From: Acanthochromis polyacanthus
Taxonomy: Eukaryota > Chordata > Actinopteri > Pomacentridae
DNA: 64,000 bases
Assembly: GCF_021347895.1 (NCBI RefSeq)
Contig: NC_067124.1
Span: 21,690,521-21,754,520, forward strand
Direction of reading: 5' to 3'
Made by a program: the position numbers and the translations under genes. A model generated the notes under the pieces. That model made no database searches. It was not told where the DNA came from and worked only from the letters and a program-made list of their open reading frames with translations. Of this stretch, positions 31,501 through 45,200 are shown one piece after another (the first letter of the stretch is position 1; every line of letters starts with the position of its first letter).

Positions 31501-32899
31501 CCCTTTGGCTGGCATCTGCTCTGTGATTTACTGTACGCTGCACACAAGCTAAATTGAGGGCCGTGTTCATAGATCTGTCTTCGCCGACATGCTGCCGCTC
31601 TCTTGTGCCACGCCGAGAGCCTCCTCCAGCACATGAGCTTCATAACTGGAGTGCTACTGTAACTGCGCTTTGTGGGTGTTTACCGCCTACCTCCCCGTTC
31701 GGTAATGTGAAGCTATCAATAAATTTGAAGATTGGTTATGTTTGTATTTTTTAGATTTACTATTCTCTGCCTATAAGGGCACAGAAATAGTGGAACTCTG
31801 CAAAGAGCAACATTGATTGAATTTGACAGGTCGCTTTCTTCTCGTTCGCTTGAAATTCTCTGGTGGTTGGCAGATAGGAGGCTCGACACAAATGGCTTTT
31901 CCATCAGCTCCTAACTGCTGAAGACACACATCAGGCATGCAGTCATCTCTCTAACGGCAAACATCATCAGAGCCCAGTGGAGAGAAACTTTTCTTGGTCT
32001 GCCACTTCTGTTTACCAGTAAAACCTCTCAGTCCATGCCTCAGGGAGCAAGGGACTTGAGAAAATGGGAATATGCACTCTTCCATATGTCCAACTGACAG
32101 CATATGAACTATTGTTGTAAAGAACCTGAGTTGTTTGTGTATGCTATTGCTCTTTTGATTTAAAGCTTAAGGCAGGTGATGCGCTATATTTTTTTTTCAA
32201 CATCAACAAATCCCATGAAGAAACTTCCTCATTCAGTGCATCACATACTGATTTGTTCCTACTGAGGATAAAAATCTTGTTGGCAACAGAGTTTTTAGGT
32301 GTCTGGAGGTAAGACCACTCACTGTATATCAAGATGATCAAACCTATATGTTTCTTGAACAGCAGTTTTGAAGCTCAGTGGGGTCTCCAGCTGTTGCCAT
32401 CTGCTTTCACCTAACTCCCAGCTAATTAAAAAAAATGAGCAAAGACATGGAGCCTCACTTGAGCTCAGGTGGGCCATGCAAATGTTCCTTGGGAATGGAC
32501 TGTCCTGTGATGGCACACACATCCACTTAAAGCAGCCAAACACATAATTTTGCACATTTTAAGCCTTACAATTTTGATTAAAAATCCCCCCTTGAGCAGT
32601 TGCCATGAAGGGATTTAGCTGTAGAGACCCAAGTTAGTTTTTGTACTGGCCTATAATCATGTCTATTTCTAAATTTTGGCATTTTAACATAGCAGTCTGT
32701 GGGGATTGATCCTCTTTTGGTGCCAGCTCAAGTGGCAGTTGGAGGAACTGCAATTTGTGCCACTCCTGCTTGGCTTCATTTGTCATCGCTGGATGCTGCC
32801 TGAAACTTTATTTTTCCAAACATTAATGAAATTGAATTCTAGGAGATATTATAATGGAGTTACTTCACACTGAGTCTTGGATAACAGATGCTGAACACA
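28577..32899. other. Upstream man1c1 intron, part 1; no exon seen
   Basis: Mostly unique AT-rich sequence. It holds poly-A runs (28718-28731, 30122-30133) and an impure (TG)n at 31098-31124. A 125-codon plus-strand frame at 30269-30646 has no recognisable domain. I looked for the next upstream mannosidase exon (the GGLLSA helix) and did not find it. Confidence 0.6.
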
Positions 32900-33170
32900 C
32901 ACTATTCACCCACAACATTAAAACTACTGACAGGTGGTGTGAATAGCATTGATTATCTCATTATAGTGCAATCCTCTGCTAGGAAACCTCGATTTGATCC
33001 ACGGAGGCCCCGTTCTACAACACTCAGGACCCAAATTATCCCCTGCCAACGTCCTGGTGTCAGACTCCAGAGAACACCACCAGAGACCCTGTGTCCATAC
33101 CGTGATGGGTCAGAGTTGTATCGTCAGCACACTACTAGGCAAGAGGTTTTAATGTTGTGGCTGATCGATG
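32900..33170 (+). mobile_element. Short internally deleted Tc1-family element (MITE-like)
   Basis: About 28-bp imperfect terminal inverted repeats share CCACAACATTAAAAC, at 32910-32924 and in reverse at 33147-33161. The 5' subterminal CTGACAGGTGGTG and the 3' end with GTCCTGGTGTCAGACTCCAG are typical of a teleost Tc1-like family related to the relic at 9311-10452. Only 271 bp remain, so the transposase coding part is deleted. The 121-codon open frame across it is fortuitous. Confidence 0.7.
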
Positions 33171-36100
33171 CATGTTTCAGTTTTGTTGGACTCTGCAAGC
33201 CTGGTATAACAAATTATCCAAACACCAGCAACACGGGCAGGAAAGTCTGTTAACGTAAAGGAGAACTGATTTAGAGTTACACCACAAAATATATTTCATC
33301 TAATATGTGGCCAAATCTTCAGAAGTAATTCAGACAGGCATAAATAGTGCAGTTTTTAGGTATTACCTGCAGATTTGGAAAGCAAGTGATTATTTATAGC
33401 AGCAAAGTGAATGTGGGATCAACAAAGAATAAACCAGTGTTCATGTTAATAAAGAAAAATATCATCTACCAGTGTGTCTCTTACGGGTTTTTTAATAGTT
33501 TATGGAAGATATTGAAGCTGTGTAGCACTAAAGAATACAAAATTTCAGGCATTTGCTTTACAAGCATTATTTGTTATTTTCCTCACATTTGTTGACAGAA
33601 GGAAAAATATAGAATATCACCTTACTCTTAAAGATGAATCACAGCTAAGCGTCTTAGTCATACAAAGGTGTTTTTTCTTTTTTTTTTTTTACTCCTCTTA
33701 TATTTTGTGCTTTGATGATCATCTTGACCTGGCAGGTTGTCTCAGCCGTTTTCCTTTTCTTCTGCACATTTAAAGCGCATTCTTAAGTCAGATAAGACAG
33801 ATGACAGGCATTGTGAAAATGTAGCGTGGCAATGAAATGACTAACCATGTGACTATTTGCTGATGTGTCGTAGCAGTCAAGGAAGAGCTGGGCTTTTAGT
33901 GCAAGAACAAAGCCCCGTCTCTTTCATACCTGCCATCACCTCCTCCTTATTCACACTACAGAGACGGAAGAGACGAATTGGGCTGAAAATTTGATCTTCT
34001 GAAGATGAGAAACGGGTGGCAAGCAGCACTGTCATGGAAAACCTATCTGCAGTTTGAAGGCAAATTTCATCTCTGCTTCAGAAGACTGCTTGTGGTTTCC
34101 TTGATTCTGTCCTCCTTTTCTGGGACCTAAGCGCGTGCAGAGTGCATGCATAATACTGTCTTGATACAAGTCCAGTACAGACAGCTATTTTCATGCAACC
34201 AGTTGCCTTTGTAAGAAGAGATCATCTGAAGTCACTTCAGGCTCCTGTGCTTCATAACGACCAAATCTGAAAACTCTGTAGGCGACGTACAGAATCCTCT
34301 TAATGTTGCTTGGCTGAGAAAAAACATTTTCTTTAGACCACAGATAAATAATGCCTATTTCGGCAGCTTACGAACACACTAACCTCCCGTTTCTCTTTCA
34401 CGGCTCACCAATATGTGAGTCAGCGGTAACTTCATCATGTTTTCCCTTTTTTCAGACAGTCAGAGCTCTTAGTCCTCATCAAAACTACATTTCTGAATCG
34501 ACTAAAAGGCATAAGAGACTTTCCGCACGATTCATACAGGAAAAAGCTATGCTTAATACTGAATTGTCTCTACTGACTTGCCATTGACCCACATAAACTT
34601 GTGAGTACATTGACTGCCTGCAGTGACCATGGGATGAAGAGATCTTGTGTGTGAAAGAACTTTGCGGTAGGTGTGGTCAAAAGATCGTATGACAATTATT
34701 ACTGGCAGAATCACGATCCATGATCTGAATCACAAGTCTCCCCACGCATTTAGTTGAACTCAAGATCAAATGAGCAGTTGTGCCTGGATATAAAGCCTGT
34801 AACTTGAACCAAACCCACAAATCTTTGAATTCTGCTTTCACTATGATTTTATTGTGAAAGTTCTGACTTATACACTGCTAACCAGTGAGTTTCATACCAT
34901 CTCCTGTTTCTCTACCTTTGGACTGGCCTTGTTGCTGCTGTCGCACTCCTCAGCGGTCTCTCTAGCAAGTCTCTCATCACCATGGATGAGCTTCTGATAG
35001 TAGTCACCCATCTCATCATGGGCTAACTTTGGGGAGAGTGCAGAACAAGGACTACTGTTGCCAGCAACATCTATGTGCTGTTGGACAGACTAAACGGAGA
35101 CCTAATGATATTGAGGACTGCCACAACAGTGATCTGGCCAGTTTGCAGGTAGGGAAATATGAGACAGGCCAGGGCTAGCTAGTTAGCAGAAACAGAACCG
35201 CCAAAATAAAAAGCTTACATGACGCTGTCCTTAGAGTTCTTCTGAAAAGCAGATGAAATCCCAAATTAAGATCATTCACGACACTAGCTATGTTTGGTTT
35301 CTATGCTGCATTGTATTACTGTACAGTAGGGCATAAATAACAGTGGTTTCCATTGCTGATAATTCTGCAAGTCTATTTCTTGTATTAATAACATAATGTG
35401 AAGTAACAATAAATAATGATACTCACTTTACTACTTTGAGACGCTGAACTTAGGCTGTCTTAGTGCATAGACAGTCATAACTCATTGATAATCAAAGTTT
35501 GCTGTCATCTAACTAATTGTTACATCTCTGCTTAGATGAATAGGATGATACATATTCAAAGATAATTTTCAATCACATTAAGAGGTGACACCAAATACAA
35601 ATGTAGTGATAGCACCTTCCTCTTCAGACTTCCTCCTCATTTCATCCTTTTTCCTCACTTCGCCTCTTCCTCTAGACATGCAGTGAATCCATAAATCCCC
35701 ACATCAAATCATACCATTACGATACAATGTTTAATTCATAAGTAAGCCTACAGTTTGGACGTTCATCTGAATATGGTCCTTGTGTAGAAGATTTTCCATA
35801 CACAGCTTCAAGTCAAAGTAAACCCCACCATTCATTGGTCAGAAATTCAATTCAGGTCTTTCTTGTGCTAAGGCTGAAGTTCCCTGATTCGTGGCTCTAT
35901 TTCACACCACTAGTGATGCCCATATGATGAATAGCTGCTGCTCATGCGAGCGAAAAATTCAAAATAGAATCAACTTTCATCATAGACGTAATCAATCACA
36001 GAGGGCGCGTAAGGAAGAAATGCAGATACTGTGGAGGTGAGAGAGAGCTGTTATTATTTTCTTCTAAAAAATGTTATTTTTACGGTTGGTGTTAGAAATT

Positions 36101-38640
36101 TGTGCACACATCCAGGAACACTTGGTTCAAGGATTGCTGCTGGCTGAAAGATATGAGGTTTAATTCTGCTGAGGCCATAACAAGATGCTCATTTGCTCGG
36201 TGCAAGGTGACTGGAAGAAAAGTCGATTCTTTACAAGCAGCGGCTTCACCTGGTTTGCTTAGACTTTCTCCCAGCGGCCTTGATCATTATTAGGATCCTT
36301 TTATACTATCTTAATGGCCCTAATGGGCAAAAACAGGAATACTGAAAGTGAAAAGGATACTGTACAGGTATCTCAGACTCTAGCTGCAGTTATTACTCAG
36401 TGACAGGAATATTACAAGTCTCAGCTTCAGTCATCTTGCAGAATGTATCTACGCTTTCAGCTGGATATGACGAGACTGACAGGAGGAGACCCTTTGCTGC
36501 ACATTGATTTCGTTCTTCATTTCACAAGCTGCTGGTGCAAGCTGACTGACAAGCAGATGAGTCCATAGGTCGCAGCACTATCACTCTCCTATGTTTCAAC
36601 AAATTTAAATCTCAGTGTATCTGCATTGTTGCCTTTGAGCAAGCTTTACCCTTGTTTTTGATACGGAGCTACAGATGGCGGCCATATTGTGCAGCAACAG
36701 CGGTGTGTAACATATTAAATATTAAAGGTTAACATGGGTGGGATAGCAGAAAGCCTGTTAAGCGTCTGTTGTTCTGGAGGTTCTCTGCAAACCTTTAATA
36801 TCACCACGTCCAGTTTCAAAAACCTAAACTTTGTTACATCTATGCAAGCGTAGCAGACATGTCTTGAACACTGTCTGCTGACTCGCAGCACACAGTCTCA
36901 CATCAGCCGCTCACCCCTGATGTCGGAAATGAAAAGTACTCTGCATAATTTATGCAGCATACCATCGCCGGAGAGCGAGTAGGCGAACATGCTAAAACAG
37001 ATCCAATAAATTAGACATGAGGACTTCTCAGAAAACAAACGCAGCGGTAAAATGGAAGTACCCACCAAAGCCCAAATTGGAAAACAAACAAGTGGCGGCT
37101 GCTCAATCAAGCCCCCGCTGGAAAGGAGCAGCTCTAAATTAGTCCACATTACAGCTATATTGTTAAGCAATGTTCATCAGCTTAAATGTTCTTCTCTCAA
37201 GTACATGAGCCGCCCACAGACTTTCTACCCCTCCTTTTGACCCACTAAACTGGGCTTATCCAAATCATTTCAGTTTGCCGACTGCTGGCACCGCACAATA
37301 TAGCAGCCACAGTTGCTGTTATTTCTGCCTGTTCAATGATGCAATTGTTGTACATTCTAACTGTCCTTTGCCTCAGCTTTTGATGTTAATACCCAGAGCC
37401 TAATTATTACTAGTATAGAAGAAGCTGTGGCTGACTGATGTAAACAATAACTGGTATCGCTGAAATGTTTCAGCTCCGGCCAAGTCTTTCTGTATTACAG
37501 GGCAGCCACCGTGTGGCAGTATATGCTTCGGATTATCTTTGGAATCCTGTTTGTCACCTGAAGCTGATTGTTATGGCAGTGTTACTGCAACACCATGTGT
37601 GCATGAAATGAAAAAGGTGGAAATCCAGAGGGAACAGTTAATCCCACCCATGTTCCACTGCTAGGAAAAAAAAAATACATATGGCGACTCAACATGTTAG
37701 ATTTGTGGAGCTATCTCTGAGCAACCCGCCACAGCAAATCACTGAGTCACAGTCTTCGCACTTTGAGCGATAATAATGTCGGCGCACTGGACCTCATCAG
37801 CTACCCCCAATGTGCCACACAGGAAAAACAAAAGAGCTTTTCCTGTCACATAGCAACACTCTTATACCGGTTTATGCACTGACGGATGCCGTACGCAATC
37901 AGCCCTCCCTGTAGCAGCGGACCAGACAGGCCCAGTGACCCATCAATAATTCAACCTACAATTTGCCTGGTGCCACAAACTTTCTGCCATCATTACTGTG
38001 GAAGGGTAACAGGAAGAAGAGGGGGCTGATGGGAAGCAGAGAGGATGTCAGGTCCACTTCTCATTAGGGCAATGACAGAGTCTCGCAGGCCTAGTGTGGG
38101 AGGACAACAGGCACCTCCTGGCCCACTCAGTCAGACAGAAGAGCTAACAGGTACCTTTCCGCGTGGGCATCGACAGACAATACTCCCAGAGAAACTGCAA
38201 GAAATCTGAGAGATCTTGTTAAAGCGTAAGAGAGAAAAACTGTCTGAGACTGTCTGTCAGTTACATGCAAATGGCTGAGACACTGCAAGACTGTGTGGGT
38301 GATGGATTAAAGTTTTCACACACTTTTTTTTAAATTTCCTATCACCAGCTTGCAGTCGGCAACAGAGTATAAAATACTGAAGCCCTGATAGATTTACGCA
38401 GAGATTGGAGTTTTCCTTATTCTCCTCAATACTTAAAGTGTTGCACCAGTACTGCATTAAGCAGAAGTTTGCTTGGGGAGGTGCTGGAGGGCTAGCCATT
38501 CATTAAAACTGTTCACCCTCGAGGACATAAAAGTAAAACAGAAAAACGCAACCAGTACAAAGAATTATAATATATGAAGAACTTTCGGCATAAAGAAAAA
38601 AAAAATGGGGGGTGGGTACACAAAAATGACCTACTCCTGT
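33171..38640. other. Upstream man1c1 intron, part 2; no certain gene
   Basis: The sequence is mainly unique. A poly-T run lies at 33678-33690. On the minus strand 34892-35089 is open for 65 codons with coding-like composition (see findings). A possible 46-nt cryptic exon shape at about 38155-38200 on the minus strand is not supported by homology. No mannosidase exon was seen. Confidence 0.55.
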
Positions 38641-38770
38641 TGCAAAAGGAAAATTCTGGTACCAGTCATTACAATTCATTGCATCGCCACCATAAACGTC
38701 TGTACGAAATTTCATGCCAGTCCACTCATTGGTTGTTGAGAAATTTAAAGAAAAATTTCAGCAGTTATTG
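38641..38770. repeat. Fragment of a fish dispersed repeat
   Basis: GTACGAAATTTCATGCCAGT followed by CCACTCATTGGTTGTTGAGA resembles a widespread teleost repeat segment (…AATTTCATGGCAATCC… TTGTTGAGA…). The copy is short and its limits are unclear. Confidence 0.4.
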
Positions 38771-39223
38771 CCATTCTTTAGCGCAACATCCAAACAAAAA
38801 CATGCAGAAAAGAATTATCTTTGAATCAACACAGTCAAAAAAAGTTCACACTTCTTCCTCCAAGATATCCCTCATCGCTGCTCAATAAGCATACTGCAAA
38901 AACCTGTTGCTTATTCTCAAAGAGAGAGGAAGATGATCTGTGAAAAAAGCTTCAGTGCATTTCATGAGGGTGGTAATCAGATTGGAGGAACACAACGCGA
39001 TGAGGGAGTGAGGATAGAGTGTGAAAGATAAAGCAGTCACAGTCTCCGTAAGACAGATTGGGGAGGCAGAGAATGGGGGAGGCTTGTGTCTGAATCTTCG
39101 ACTGGGATGAGAGGAGGCGAGGCAAGATGAGGAAGATCAGATTTGGGTTATCTGTGTGGTCTAGCGTGGATCTGCGGTTCAGTTGGCGATATGAGCTAGT
39201 TGATTGTGGAGTAAAAGTGGGAG

Positions 39224-39275
<52 letters not shown>

Positions 39276-42200
39276 GGAGCTTCTTTAAAAGCTCCTGATG
39301 GCAGAGCCAGGCTTCAAAGCATCGGCTGCCTCATCAAAGACTCGACTCAGTGAAGGATATGGCCGCTGTGATGCCATGCATGTGGGGGAGCAACTGCGAG
39401 TGTGTGTGTAAGCCTGGAAGAGACAGATGTTTGCCCGAGAATGTGTTTATGTGTTTCTCTCTACTGCAAATTAAAACACCATAAAACATGCTTTCAGAGA
39501 TTAACAATTATAGCATGAATCCTTCATTGGAGCTTCTTCAGAAAATCATTGTGTTGTCAGTGACTGAAAACAAATAGGAAGCCAGGGACATTCCATAATG
39601 TTCATGTTCAATGACTGCATGTGCCCGAGTAGCACATGTAGTCATTGAACGTGACTGCACCTGTCTTTGGAGCAAAATTTGCCGGTCTGAGTGACAAAAG
39701 TTCTATGTAATCTATCCTCCTTAAAAAAATAAAAGCCTATATAATCACCAAGCCTCCATAGAGGCTGAAATGAAAAAGTAATTCAGCTTAGCACAGCACA
39801 CAGGCTGTGTAGCATAGATAACTGCCATTCAAACCCTCAAAATTTAACTGCTTTTCCTCGAAAATTGAAACGTGTAAGACACTCCAGAAACTCAATTTCA
39901 TGAGTTCTTCAAAAGAGGTGAGAGTGAAGCCAGCAGCTCACTTCTTATAATGATAGACATTTCATCAGTGAGATGTAGAAGTATGTATTTTAAAACCAAG
40001 AAAAACTTTCTTATATGCTCACAAGGTTGAACTGGATTCTTCTTAATTAAAAAAATTGGAATCTGGTGAAGAGGTTAAAGGCACTGTGTATGACAAAACT
40101 CTTTGAGATGGTAATATATGCAATTATATTGCACCTTTGTCAATGCATATTTTATCCGTTTCACACTCTGCTAAATCTGAGAGCTTTCATCTGACGTGTG
40201 AGAGCGCTGCCGAGCTCATCTGGAAATGCAGAGATGGTAGGTTGACTGCTTTTTGGCACATGTAAATTAAACACTGCCTGCAATCCTGCAGATGAGGCAG
40301 GAGAGCAGGAAAATGTGGCAGACAGCATTGATCTGAGAATGGGGTCATGCAGAGGTCACAGTCAGTTTCATTGTCAAACACGTAGACTCTGAATCTAGTT
40401 TTCTAATTTTTTTTTTTGTTTTTTATTTCCATTACCACAAATTCCATTTAAAATATATAAGAGAGATTTGACATTCACACAAGTAAACATGCTGCAGTTT
40501 TTCAGTTCCATTACATTTAACTTGGCCTCCCACATAACATCAGGTACCGTCTGGAGTAGACAATGTGTGATATCGCAGAGGGCATCTTTTTCACCGCAGC
40601 AGAGAAGATAAACTTTCTGCTCGCTGTATGCAGGTTTACTTTGTACAATCTTGTTTGCAAATCTACTGATAGTGTAAATCTTTTCGGAAATTACAGTACA
40701 ATGCACCCGTTACTGTAAAATCTACTTTCCAAAAACGAGCTGCTTTAATGTGTGTGGGGATCCCGTGACTTTCATTCAGCTACAAGGCCTTAGGTCAAGC
40801 CTATTCAAGACATTCAATCTCCATCACTAGATGGGCTGCTGTTGTGCAGCTCATCTTCTGCCCTGAGGAGCAAAGTGAAACAACAAATTCCCCTGTGGGC
40901 AGGAGTACAGAGAAACAATAACAGAAGCAAAATGAGTTGAATTCAGATTCCAGAGCGGCATCCCCTTTGCACAACACACCATGTAAAACCACCAAAAACA
41001 CATCAACCATAGACGTACCTCAAGGCTTCAGTCAGCTTATCTTTAACAGCACTACAGAGGCTTTGCTGATGACATTCCATTTTGCCTGTTTGCCTGTTAC
41101 ATGCTAGTTGTTGTAGTCTCGATCACATCTTCCCTTTAGGATTCGACACATAGCGGTGAGCTAGTTTCAATTTTCCATGAGCATTATGATGATCCATTTT
41201 TCTTTCTTTTGCCAACAACCTCCATCCATTAGGCCACCATGCTCTCCGAGTCTACCTTGCGGACCTGCTTAGATGGCACTGCATTCTTCTCCGTGATTGG
41301 CCTGGCAGGCTTTCTGTAGCCTCACTGTTGCCATGGTTTCAGCTGGGGCTGCGCTGCAGTGTTCGCTAGCTCCATCTGTCTTGGGTGTCAGCTGGGTGGA
41401 AAAATGCTGTGATTCCACTCATTTTCTCACTGGGGGGGTGGAAGCCATCCTGCTGCCACTCCTCTGTCTTTGCACTGGCATACATCAACACAATTTCTGA
41501 CTCAAGTTCAGACACACAGCTCGACAGTAAACAGGATTGTTGCTTGGGGTTGGACATGCTTCATCAATTTGAAGGCAAAATAATGTTAGGAAAGCTGAAC
41601 AGATTTGCCCGCCTCTTGCCAAAAGACCCAGGTGCAGTGTTCAGGCGCTGGGAGTGAGGAAAAACAAATAAATACAGTAGGGCTATTCTGAGTCCAGAAA
41701 CAGAAAGGTCACTCACATCAGCAAAATAATACAGCGGCTTAAATTCCAGAATTAAAAGACTCTGCCAATCTGCTGCATATTCCACATTGTAGGATCAACA
41801 ATGAAGACTTTCTACATCACCGCTCAGTTATAAAACTGGTACGCTTGCACATATAGTGCCTGAATGATTTACATATGAGCATATCAGAAAATAGCTGGGC
41901 AGCAGAGAAAGTCCTGGTAACAATGATACTGAATGGACTTGTGCGCTCACTGGGGTAGTGCCAGAGGACAGCAATGCTTGAGGGCATCAGGCTTGTAGCT
42001 TTTCCATCTGAGATTATCCACAGTAAAACCGTGGTCGCTGGGCCTCAGCCGTTTGTCCAAAAAATGCCAGTGTTAGTCCAGGTTTTCCTCGGGGCGTTGT
42101 TGAAACGTCACCTGCATTGCATTGTGATTCTCATTTAGTTGTACCAAGAAAAATTAAGCTGTAGTTGGCTCACTAATTCATAAAAGAAATCGCGCTGCAC

Positions 42201-45200
42201 CAGCTGATAAAAGACAGCTACAGGCATGAGCGACAACACAAATAACTATGACTCACTCTGACACTCTTCATCCTAAGAGGAGTGCTTGGAGTATTGACCT
42301 ATCAAAGGAACTGTGCTGGAGATGCTAGGCGGAATATTCTTACAAGATGGTGAGTAATGGTGTCTGATATTCTCCAGACCTCTCTATGTGTGAGGCCCCA
42401 GGGTCATCTGAGGGATCCCTGTCTTGCCACAAATGTCACAGCTCATAGATATTTCATGGGCCTCAGTCTTTTGATGCTAATTAAATGTTACTGCTTGCCA
42501 AGTGCCAAGACAAGGAGGAACTGCCGGAGCAAAAAAAAAAAAAAAAGAATTGCTAGGAAGATAAAGGAGGGAATGTAAAAAAAAAAATTCCCTGGTAGAG
42601 GAAGACAACCGGTCATATGTATAAATGAGACTTTTATCTCTCTTTGTTAATGTTGAAACGCTTCATTAAGCCTCTTTTGACACCGGCTCCCTAAAATCAA
42701 ACAAGCATTATATTCCTGATGTTAAAGAATGATGATGGATCACTGTCAATTTTGTTTTTCAGGTACGTGATCAATTAATGATACAGGCAGTGTGGATAGG
42801 CCCAGCCTTGTGTAACGACAGCTGCACTGACGCTGCTGAAGAACCTCGATAATGTGGCACAATTGGTAAAAGTGCGATTCTTCATTTTTAACTGACAGGC
42901 CTAATGAGTGGTGTAGCGGACGTACTGATATAGAAACAGCTCATTAAAAGGGGAGTCTACATACAGAAGTGGAAACGAGGCCAGTGCATTTACATGTGCG
43001 GCGAGTTCTACGATGATTGAAATTTATGCAGAAGAACCATTTGTATGCACTACTTTGTAATTCTGACCAAAAAAAAGTAGGCGGAAGAAAATGTATGTCT
43101 TGAGTAGATCTACTCAACACAGACTTTTTACACCTCCGACCAAAAGTTTCGAGAAAGACGAAGAGGAGGAGGGACAGAAGGAGAAGAAGGATGAATGGTT
43201 TGACATAAAAAACGTAGGGCTGCCAAACTGTTCAGAAAGCGTCCATCAGTGTCCTCTCTGGAACAGAACATATGTCTGCCTGGGCGGATAAAATACACAA
43301 CTATGTCTCCTCTAACTTTGTTCAATTCCTTTTTGAAGGAAGGCTGTAATCGGACAGTGAAGGAAAAGCGTAAGGGGACACCAACAATCCACACTCACTT
43401 CACACCATGATTGGCCAGCTGTGCAGGGATGAGAAACTACGATGGGTTTGAACTTCCCTCTTTGGCTTTAACATAAATGCCTTCCTAGAGAGACTGTCTC
43501 CTGCCACTACTGCTTTGAAATTCTTATTCTCCTCCCTATTTCTGCGATGGCCGGCTTCTCCGCTCTGCTTTTCACTGTGACTGTGCAGATTAGGTATAAA
43601 CACAGGGAAGAACCACACATCTTCTGCCCCTGGGAATCCACAAACTGAAGTCATTGGGACTGGCACAGAGAGATTTCTGACACTGAAGCGGCCAACACCA
43701 CTCAGAAGTATGCTCCCGTTTACAGGCAGCCCGCCGCCTGTGAAGAACATTTACTGTTACTCAGCTCTGTGCAGAAACGTGGACACTATGACGGGGGAGG
43801 CTGACCTTGATGGACAACACTGCGGCAGAACAACACCAGGCGGCCATCAGCTCGCCACTCAGCTGAGAGACAGCTGTTGATCGCATCAGGGGGTCCTTAA
43901 TCGATGAGCCAGCAGAACAACGCCGAGCTGCTAAAAGGGTCTTCATAAGCGTGCGTGTGCTTGAGAGCGCTCTCTTGTTTGCGCTTTGGCTGGATTTGTC
44001 ACATCCGACTGCTAGTACGGTTGTCTGGATCAGTGATTGGCCCTCGATTGGGCCTCAGATGTTTAAATGCTATTTATTGGTGCGTGGAAAACAATCAGCT
44101 TAACCTGGCGCTACAGTACATTGCGAATTATTTGCCTCCCTGTGACAACAGAGCAAATCCTGCACAGAGGAGTGTGTGTCGGTGAAGGTGCGCTCGGGGT
44201 TGGCTATGTTTTAACCTGTCAGGGTGATGAATGTTAAGTGTTCAGTCAAGGATAAATTTGCTTATATTCTGTGCAAAGACACTGAGTGACTTATCTGGAC
44301 ACGCCTGGGCATCGTGAAAGTCACCTTGGTGCGGCGATTTCACTTGCACAAGCCAAAGTCGGTTCTAATCAGGACAGGGCGTCATGCAGAGTGGCACTTG
44401 TTAATGACCCGGCCCACTCAGGACACCCGAGCTTTGTTGGGACAAGTCACAGGCTCTGTCACCCTGAATAAGCCTGCTGTCCCCACCGAGGCTGAGAGAG
44501 CAGGCTCCTGGTCAGCTTGTATTAATTTCAGAAGGCTGCAGGGACTTGCGGTGTCCATAGTGGCGACAATAGCAGAGCCAAGCTGTCTCCTGGGATGGCA
44601 TGCTGTCACTCCTGCCACAGTAATGTTCACACAGGAGGCTTAACAATTCTTTTTTTTCCCCTCCCCTTCTCCTTTCTTTCTTTTCAGCAGCACTGGCACT
44701 GCTACAGCTTATTTCAAAAAGTAGTGGCATGTGAGAAGAGCTTGCCTGTCTTTGTAGGAGTATGTGTGAGAGAGAAAAAGCAGGATCGGTGGTAGTTGGC
44801 AGCTCCTCTGTGCACCCAGTCTGAGGTGGCAGATGTGTCACATTGTGAGGGCAGCAACCTGCTTGGCAGCTGCGAATCGTTTCACCGAGGCTCAGCTTGT
44901 CACTTGCCTTCTCTTTCTGTCTTTGTTTTATGCCTCTCAGCACGTATTCTTAAACCACTGATCTACCAATTTGCCATCGTCTCGAACATCCCAATTAGAA
45001 GGCGCTCACAAAGGCAACTGTAACTGCTCAGTCAAACTTAAAAAGTCGCATATAAAAATGTTGGAAAGGCCATTAGATCTTTGAATCCAGTCAAGTGTGA
45101 AAAGAAAAGCTGTTTTTACCTGTGGATGGCAATTAAAGTGGCCTGAGTGTCTGACAGCTACTGTACGTCAGTGCACTGCTTCACAGTTACAGCTTAGTGG

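Noticed and set aside
32888..33253. 121-codon plus-strand frame
   Set aside because: It runs across the terminal repeats of a deleted Tc1-family element, so the translation is of transposon non-coding DNA.
38155..38200. Exon-like shape on the minus strand (good acceptor, FLWEYCLSMPTRK, GTACCT donor)
   Set aside because: Only about 46 nt, no match to the GH47 family, and such short splice-like shapes are expected by chance in 35 kb of intron.
43400..43750. 116-codon minus-strand frame
   Set aside because: I checked it as a possible mannosidase exon or new gene. It has no GH47 motif and no convincing splice borders.
44512..44943. 143-codon minus-strand frame in a less AT-rich region
   Set aside because: It overlaps several opposite-strand frames and has low-complexity serine/cysteine-rich content; no homology was recognised.
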